DNA of 64,000 nt from Neorhizobium galegae bv. officinalis (GTDB lineage Bacteria > Pseudomonadota > Alphaproteobacteria > Rhizobiales > Rhizobiaceae), in assembly GCA_000985875.1 (NCBI GenBank), contig CCRI01000002.1, forward strand, positions 1-64,000. Direction: 5' to 3'. The notes under the pieces are model-generated. The model was not told where the DNA came from and made no database searches. It saw only the letters and a list, made by a program, of their open reading frames with translations. The position numbers and the translations under genes are program-made. Positions 59,438 through 64,000 of this stretch are shown here, one piece after another. Every line of letters starts with the position of its first letter. The stretch's first letter is position 1.

Positions 59438-60537
59438 CACGCAGCCTCCCGCTTGTCGTCAAAGAAGACCCTGCCGACGTCATCGTCCCAACCGATGGTG
59501 AGCAGCTCGCCTTTGCAAACACCTTGCAAACCGCGGGTCAGCTGCGAAATCTGCAATGTGGAAGTCTCTCCGACGCGCATGAACAATTTGGTGATCGCCC
59601 CTGAAACGACAACTTCAGTCACCTGACCACGCAATTGGTTTGCCCTGGTCTCCGCCTCGGAAAGGATCTCGATGGATTCCGGCCGCGTGAAGTGGACGAC
59701 CTCGGGGCCATGCACGTCTGCCGATGTGCGCCGGCTCCGGATCGTCCCGATTCCCGGCAGCTCCAGGACAAGACATCCCGCTTCTTCAGCGATGATCCTG
59801 CCGCTGATGAGATTCGACTCACCGAGAAAGTCTGCCGCAAACAGGCTTTTTGGCCGGAAGTAGAGCTCGTCAGGTGCGCCAATCTGCTCGATCCGTCCGC
59901 GGTTCATCAGGCAGATGCGGTCCGACATGACCATTGCTTCCTCCTGATCGTGCGTCACGTAAAGAACCGTCATTCCCAGCTGCGCATGCAGCCGCTTGAT
60001 CTCCAATTGCAGATGGTCGCGCAATTTCTTGTCGAGCGCCCCAAGCGGTTCATCCATGAGAACGATCGACGGATTGGCGACGAACGCACGCGCCAGGGCG
60101 ATACGTTGCTGCTGTCCGCCCGAAAGCTGATTGCAATAGCGGTCTCCGACATGCTCCAGTTTCACCATTTCAAGCGCCCGCCTGATTGCCGGCAAGCGCT
60201 CACCGGCAAGCATTTTCCGCATCTCGAGCGGAAACGAGATATTCTCGGCCACCGTCATGTGGGGAAACAGCGCATAGTTCTGAAAGACCATGCCGATGTC
60301 GCGACCTGACGCGGGCAGATACGTCGCTTCGCGACCGTCGATCCATATCTTGCCGTCGTCAGGCTGATTGAGGCCTGCGACCGCCCACAGGAGCGTCGTC
60401 TTGCCGGAGCCGGACGGGCCTAGCATGGTCAGAAATTCACCATCCGCCAGATCAAGATCGACGTGACTGAGGGCGGTGGCCGATCCGTATCTTTTTGTAA
60501 GTCCCCGGATCGCGAGCTTGTTGATGCGTTCTTTCAA
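59437..60537 (-). CDS. ABC importer ATPase, PotA-like (TTG start)
   Basis: 366 residues from TTG at 60537, chosen because GGGAGG stands seven bases before it and MKERINKLAIRGLTKRYGSA is the normal beginning; ATG 60588 is in frame but has no site and lies near the solute-binding gene end. Walker A is LGPSGSGKTTLLWA near 38-51, the signature LSGGQQQRIALARAFVA near 135, and Walker B IVLMDEPLGALDKK. A C-terminal TOBE-like domain follows (TRANQLRGQVTEVVVSGAIT). It energises the fused permease. Confidence 0.92.
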   Translation of the reverse strand: MKERINKLAIRGLTKRYGSATALSHVDLDLADGEFLTMLGPSGSGKTTLLWAVAGLNQPDDGKIWIDGREATYLPASGRDIGMVFQNYALFPHMTVAENISFPLEMRKMLAGERLPAIRRALEMVKLEHVGDRYCNQLSGGQQQRIALARAFVANPSIVLMDEPLGALDKKLRDHLQLEIKRLHAQLGMTVLYVTHDQEEAMVMSDRICLMNRGRIEQIGAPDELYFRPKSLFAADFLGESNLISGRIIAEEAGCLVLELPGIGTIRSRRTSADVHGPEVVHFTRPESIEILSEAETRANQLRGQVTEVVVSGAITKLFMRVGETSTLQISQLTRGLQGVCKGELLTIGWDDDVGRVFFDDKREAA

Positions 60538-60607
60538 TGCAAATACCTCCCGGATATGAGATTTGACCGATGCCCGCGTTGGAGCCATCGTGAAGCCTGG
60601 CCGGGCA

Positions 60608-61690
60608 TTACCCGACCAGCCAGTTCTCGTAGCGTTCTTGAGCAATGGCGTTGTTGCTGCCCCACCATCTCGCGTCCATGACGAACATTTCTGCGAAGTA
60701 GCTGGGGTTTGTGGGAAGGATCTTGGCAAGCTTGGGCTCGATGAAGTCGAAGGCCTTCGGATTGCAAGGGCCGCTCGTCGAGTGCTTGACGAACTCTGCC
60801 TGACGCTCGCCCGCTGAAGCGAATTCCACGAACTCGCGCATCAGTTCGACATTCGGGCCGCCTTTGAGAATGGCGAAGCCGGCAAACGAGAACATTCCGT
60901 CCTTCCAGACGATGTTCACGGGCGCGCCGTCGTCGATTGCGACCTGCGCCCGCGCATTCCAGGTCAGGAGGCAGTCCACCTCGCCGGTCTTGAGCATCTG
61001 GGAGGTCTGCGCCCCACCTGTCCACCACACCGCGATATCGTTCTTGATCCTGTCGAGGCTCCTGAACGCCCGATCGAGGTCGAGCGGGTAAAGATGCGCC
61101 TTTTCGACCCCGTCAGCCAACAGCGCCGGTTCAAGTGTTCCGTTGGGATGTTTGCGAAGCGAACGCACCCCGGGGATTGCGGCGGTATTCCAGAAGTCCG
61201 CGAGGTTTTTGGGTGGCTGTCGGCCCATCGTGTCCGTGCGATAGGCAAGGACCGTGGCATAACCCATTGCTCCGATTAGGAAGTCGTTGCGCAGGTCGGC
61301 AGGGATTTGCGAGGCATTCGGTCCGAGACCTCCCGGTCCCGAAACCGTTTCGAGATACCGGCGGTCCGTGAGGACGGCGACATCGCTCATGTCCAGCAGC
61401 GCGCCGTCCCAGGCATAGTTGCCGGCCTCGACCATCGCCTTTATCTCACCGGTCGGGCCGTGAGAGGATTGGACGCCGACAACGTCAATCCCGGCCCGTT
61501 TGCTGAACGGTTCGAAGAATGCTTTTCTGTAGGCTTCTCCGACCGGGCCACCCGGGTCACGGATGGTCAGGGTACGGCTTTTGGCCGAGGCGGTTCGTAT
61601 GAATGGCGCGGCCAGCAGCGCGGTGCCCGACGCCGCCATGAAGCCCCTGCGATCGATGGCCGCCATCCTTTTTTGAGTTTTTGACTGCAT
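60608..61690 (-). CDS. Periplasmic solute-binding protein, PotD-like
   Basis: 360 residues from ATG 61690 with GAAGG upstream. The twin-arginine signal DRRGFMAASGTALLAAPF suggests export by the Tat route. The mature part has LTIRDPGGPVGEAYRKAFFE near the start and VGVQSSHGPTGEIKAMVEAG, typical of family-1 binding proteins for polyamines, Fe(III) or related compounds. It is the first gene of the importer operon, then ATPase, permease, deacylase and PLP enzyme. The ligand is not predictable from visible residues. Confidence 0.88.
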   Translation of the reverse strand: MQSKTQKRMAAIDRRGFMAASGTALLAAPFIRTASAKSRTLTIRDPGGPVGEAYRKAFFEPFSKRAGIDVVGVQSSHGPTGEIKAMVEAGNYAWDGALLDMSDVAVLTDRRYLETVSGPGGLGPNASQIPADLRNDFLIGAMGYATVLAYRTDTMGRQPPKNLADFWNTAAIPGVRSLRKHPNGTLEPALLADGVEKAHLYPLDLDRAFRSLDRIKNDIAVWWTGGAQTSQMLKTGEVDCLLTWNARAQVAIDDGAPVNIVWKDGMFSFAGFAILKGGPNVELMREFVEFASAGERQAEFVKHSTSGPCNPKAFDFIEPKLAKILPTNPSYFAEMFVMDARWWGSNNAIAQERYENWLVG

Positions 61691-62056
61691 ATCTGCCTTC
61701 CCCTTTTGGTTCATCCATCGTCTGGCGGGATGGATTGTTGGCAATCGAGATCCACAGTCGGCGGAGCCGTTTTCTCGCGCTGAAGACCAAGGCTTGAAGC
61801 GGCGATAGCGCGATCCGAATGCGCCGATCGGAATGAAACGGTTGCGTGCCGAACTATTGCGAATTCAGCGGATCCCGAGGTCAGCGTCCAATCGAAATAT
61901 GATCGCAATTCATGCGCGGGTGTAATATGAGCGGACGCAGGTCAAGACGGCTCCGCTCATCGAGCTCGCCAGTAAGGCAGGGAAAACCAAAGTGAAATCA
62001 TGATGATAGAGGAAATACACGTCTGCTCTTCGGTGGGCGTGGACCGGTCCTGGTGC
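61691..62056. other. Promoter region of the importer operon
   Basis: 366 bp between the LysR stop and the binding-protein start, no supported gene. It probably contains the operon promoter and the LysR-binding site; no clear T-N11-A palindrome was picked out by eye. Confidence 0.45.
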
Positions 62057-62998
62057 TTATCCGTGAGATCTCCCGGGGGCGTCGATCTGAACCGCGGCCA
62101 TGCTGATCTGCGTGAGGACGCTGTCCCGTTCCTCCCTTAAAACCGCAAGAAACCTGCTGGTCACCGCGGATTGAGGTCGCAAGCTCGGCCTTGCCATCAG
62201 ATAATCGATTTTGACCGCTGGGCGGAAGTTGCGCATGACGAGCCCATGGCCCGCAAAGTCGAGCGCGGCAAATGGGCTGACGACCGACACACCGGCGCCG
62301 TTGGCCACGAAGTTGCAGACGGTCGCGGCATACTGGGTTTCGATATGCAGCTTCGGTTTGACACCCGCATCGGCGAAGATTTGGTCGACCTGCCGCCGGG
62401 TGACGTCATCCTTGACGAACCCAATGAACGGCAAACCGGAAAGGTCGCCTGGTACGATTTCGGATTTATCTGCCAGAGGATGGCCGGAAGGCAGGATGCA
62501 CATCGCGTCAACACTGGCGAAATGTTCCAGATGCTGGTCGCCGTCATTCAGGGGACCTGGCAGAAATCCAAGATCGAACTCTTGGGTGGCCGTTACGCCT
62601 CTGACGGCACCGGCGCTGCGAACCTGCAGCGAAACATCGACGTTCGGATGCTGTTTCGAAAAGCGCGTGATCACCCGTGGCAAAAAACCGAACCCGAGCG
62701 CGGAAATCGATGTGATGCGCAGATGGCCTGTGTTGAAATTGCTGATTGTATCGGCGATGTGGCGGAGGTTCTCCAGCCCCACGAATGCACGCTTCACCTC
62801 TTCATAAAATGCCATGCCCTCGGGGGTTGGCTGGATGCCGCGGCCGACACGTCTGAAGAGCTTGAGTTTCGAGACCTGCTCCAGCCGCTCGATCTGACGG
62901 CTGACGGCCGGTTGGGAAAGGTTGAGCAATTCGGCGCCGGCCGTGATGCTGCCGGTGCGCATAACGGCCTGAAAAACTTCGATCTGCCTGAGGTTCAT
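62057..62998 (-). CDS. LysR-family regulator
   Basis: 313 residues. The N-terminal HTH is MNLRQIEVFQAVMRTGSITA then GAELLNLSQPAVSRQIERLE, and the effector domain runs from 90 to 300 (LRITSISALGFGFLPRVITR). LysR proteins usually control neighbouring genes in response to a small molecule. It lies upstream of the importer operon and in the same direction, 366 bp away, rather than divergent. Likely ligand: the imported compound or its product. No damage seen. Confidence 0.9.
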   Translation of the reverse strand: MNLRQIEVFQAVMRTGSITAGAELLNLSQPAVSRQIERLEQVSKLKLFRRVGRGIQPTPEGMAFYEEVKRAFVGLENLRHIADTISNFNTGHLRITSISALGFGFLPRVITRFSKQHPNVDVSLQVRSAGAVRGVTATQEFDLGFLPGPLNDGDQHLEHFASVDAMCILPSGHPLADKSEIVPGDLSGLPFIGFVKDDVTRRQVDQIFADAGVKPKLHIETQYAATVCNFVANGAGVSVVSPFAALDFAGHGLVMRNFRPAVKIDYLMARPSLRPQSAVTSRFLAVLREERDSVLTQISMAAVQIDAPGRSHG

Positions 62999-63786
62999 CG
63001 CCGATCACCCCCGTATCGGGATGACAGCCCCGGTTGGGCGGCGACGGCGATGTCCAGGTCCGAGTCAACGAACAAAAGGAACCCGCGTATCTCAACGGAA
63101 GCAAAGCCAGATGTTGCCTGAAAATTCCCAGCCAAAAGCGGCCCCGAAACCGTCCGGCGCGGGCATGGCGAGGTGCCATCTCGGTCCGGACGTTACCCAA
63201 AGGCGAAATGCGCGGGCGTAAGTTCGCGCGGTCCCTTGCCGAAGACAGCAATGAATTTATGGCAGAAGATGCCCGGCCGCGCAACGAAACACTGGGCGGT
63301 GAGCGAGGTGATCGCCCCTTCGCTCAAATTTGACGAGCACCCATCGATCCGAGAATGGCGGGCAAGCGTTTCCCCACTTAGTGGCGCCACGCAGTCAAAG
63401 CTGTACCCAACGCGTAAGAATATTGGGAGGATACCACCGCATGCTGCTGGCGGAAGGTTACGGTGCAGTTTTGAGGTGGCACGAGATTAAACCGGGCAAG
63501 GTGCTCAACGAGTTTCCGCTGGCCATCTGTCCTATTCACGCGGAATGCTACATACATTCTTGTCACTCCTGCAAAAGATGGGTTCATTCTCGAACCCATT
63601 ATGGCAGGCAGATAAAGCAACGCAATATAATTTGTGCATCGCAGCATCCGGGTTCGTCGACCCTTGCCCGTCGATGCCAATGGCGGCGGTGGGGGTCCGC
63701 GGCGTGCGAAGCTGCCAGCTGGTAAAACGTTGGGTCCCCGGGCATGGAGATCCTTATTTAAGTCCTGTTCGCGGTCGGACCGCCCA
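62999..63786. other. Gene-poor region
   Basis: 788 bp with several open frames but none with a family match or good ribosome site. A minus-strand stretch near 63193-63270 (GIFCHKFIAVFGKGPRELTP) reads somewhat protein-like, without a start. Nothing else is supported. Confidence 0.35.
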
Positions 63787-64000
63787 TCAACTGCGAGGGC
63801 GCCACCGCTTGGCGATGAAGTAGCCGACCGAAAAGACGATCAGGAGCAGGGCTATCACGCCCCCCTCTTGCCTCTCCTGCAAGGTTTGCTGCCCGGTCGA
63901 ATATAGTGCTACCGAGTAGACCAGGCAGTCGTCACAACTGGCAACACAGTTCCAATCCGAAGCCTGCCGCCCAAGGCGCGCCGTTTTTAGGAGGGCTTGC
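63787..64000 (-). CDS. Partial membrane-anchored protein (N-terminus outside window)
   Basis: The minus strand is open from the window end to TGA at 63787-63789, about 70 residues. It contains three cysteines (DWNCVASCDDCLVYSVALYS) and a C-terminal membrane helix with basic end (GVIALLLIVFSVGYFIAKRW then RPRS). The C-terminal anchor with following Arg residues resembles a tail-anchored or surface-sorted protein, but the family is not recognised. The missing front prevents further judgement. Confidence 0.45.
   Translation of the reverse strand, partial: QALLKTARLGRQASDWNCVASCDDCLVYSVALYSTGQQTLQERQEGGVIALLLIVFSVGYFIAKRWRPRS

Noticed and set aside
55374..61690. The importer operon as a standard ectoine-use operon
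   Set aside because: Only a DoeB/EutE-like enzyme and a PLP enzyme are present. The ectoine hydrolase, aminotransferase and usual ectoine transporter types are missing.

Overview
The window looks like an accessory replicon (conjugative plasmid or integrative conjugative element) of a rhizobial alphaproteobacterium. Pointers are SyrB-type proteins at the left end, a ParB-like / DUF932 / strawberry-notch / Toprim / DUF2493 / DUF736 block typical of rhizobial plasmids, a VirB/VirD4 type IV secretion system with VirC1-like and VirD2-like DNA-processing proteins, LuxI/LuxR genes and high-GC codon use. No rRNA, tRNA or CRISPR array was seen.

Layout. (1) 1-14.1 kb: plasmid housekeeping and hypothetical genes on the + strand, many separated by GC-rich hairpins, with a Phd-type antitoxin/toxin pair, an HU protein and a frameshifted WGR gene. 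The strawberry-notch helicase has lost its centre by an in-frame deletion. A group of perfect palindromes lies at 13.7-13.9 kb. (2) 14.4-30.7 kb: one long virB operon (VirB1, B2, B3, B4, a second lytic transglycosylase, B5, a small lipoprotein, B6, B8, B9, B10, B11, VirD4). (3) 30.7-37.7 kb: a mosaic region with a frameshifted LysR gene divergent from an SMP-30 gene, a Fic protein, a protein with CxC/CPFH and possible nuclease motifs, and a small HTH regulator. (4) 37.8-45.2 kb: a minus-strand operon of exported proteins, including three SNase-like paralogues and a gene with a premature stop, divergent from a membrane protein, VirC1/VirC2-like proteins, an accessory protein and the relaxase. 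(5) 45.2-49.7 kb: a HAD protein lacking its nucleophile motif, an IS66 scrap, luxI, two luxR genes and a response regulator with a degenerate receiver. (6) 50.0-62.0 kb: a small-molecule region. A GHMP (PduX-like) kinase, a cysteine-synthase-like PLP enzyme and an ATP-grasp ligase form one operon. A GNAT follows, and then an opposing operon encodes a spermidine/putrescine-type ABC importer with fused permeases, a DoeB/EutE-like deacylase and a threonine-synthase-like enzyme, with a LysR gene upstream.

How it fits together. Four copies of a 20-bp dyad (consensus ACTTGTACTGnAGTGCAAGT) sit before the virB operon (two), before the gene preceding it, and between the two divergent transfer operons at 41 kb. 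The simplest reading is a shared operator of the LuxI/LuxR circuit that switches on conjugation. The 50-62 kb region reads as synthesis of an unusual amino acid or dipeptide next to uptake and deacylation of a related compound. It is the best candidate here for an undescribed system. Several genes are broken by single-base changes or deletion, so the replicon is either decaying in places or carries some sequence errors.
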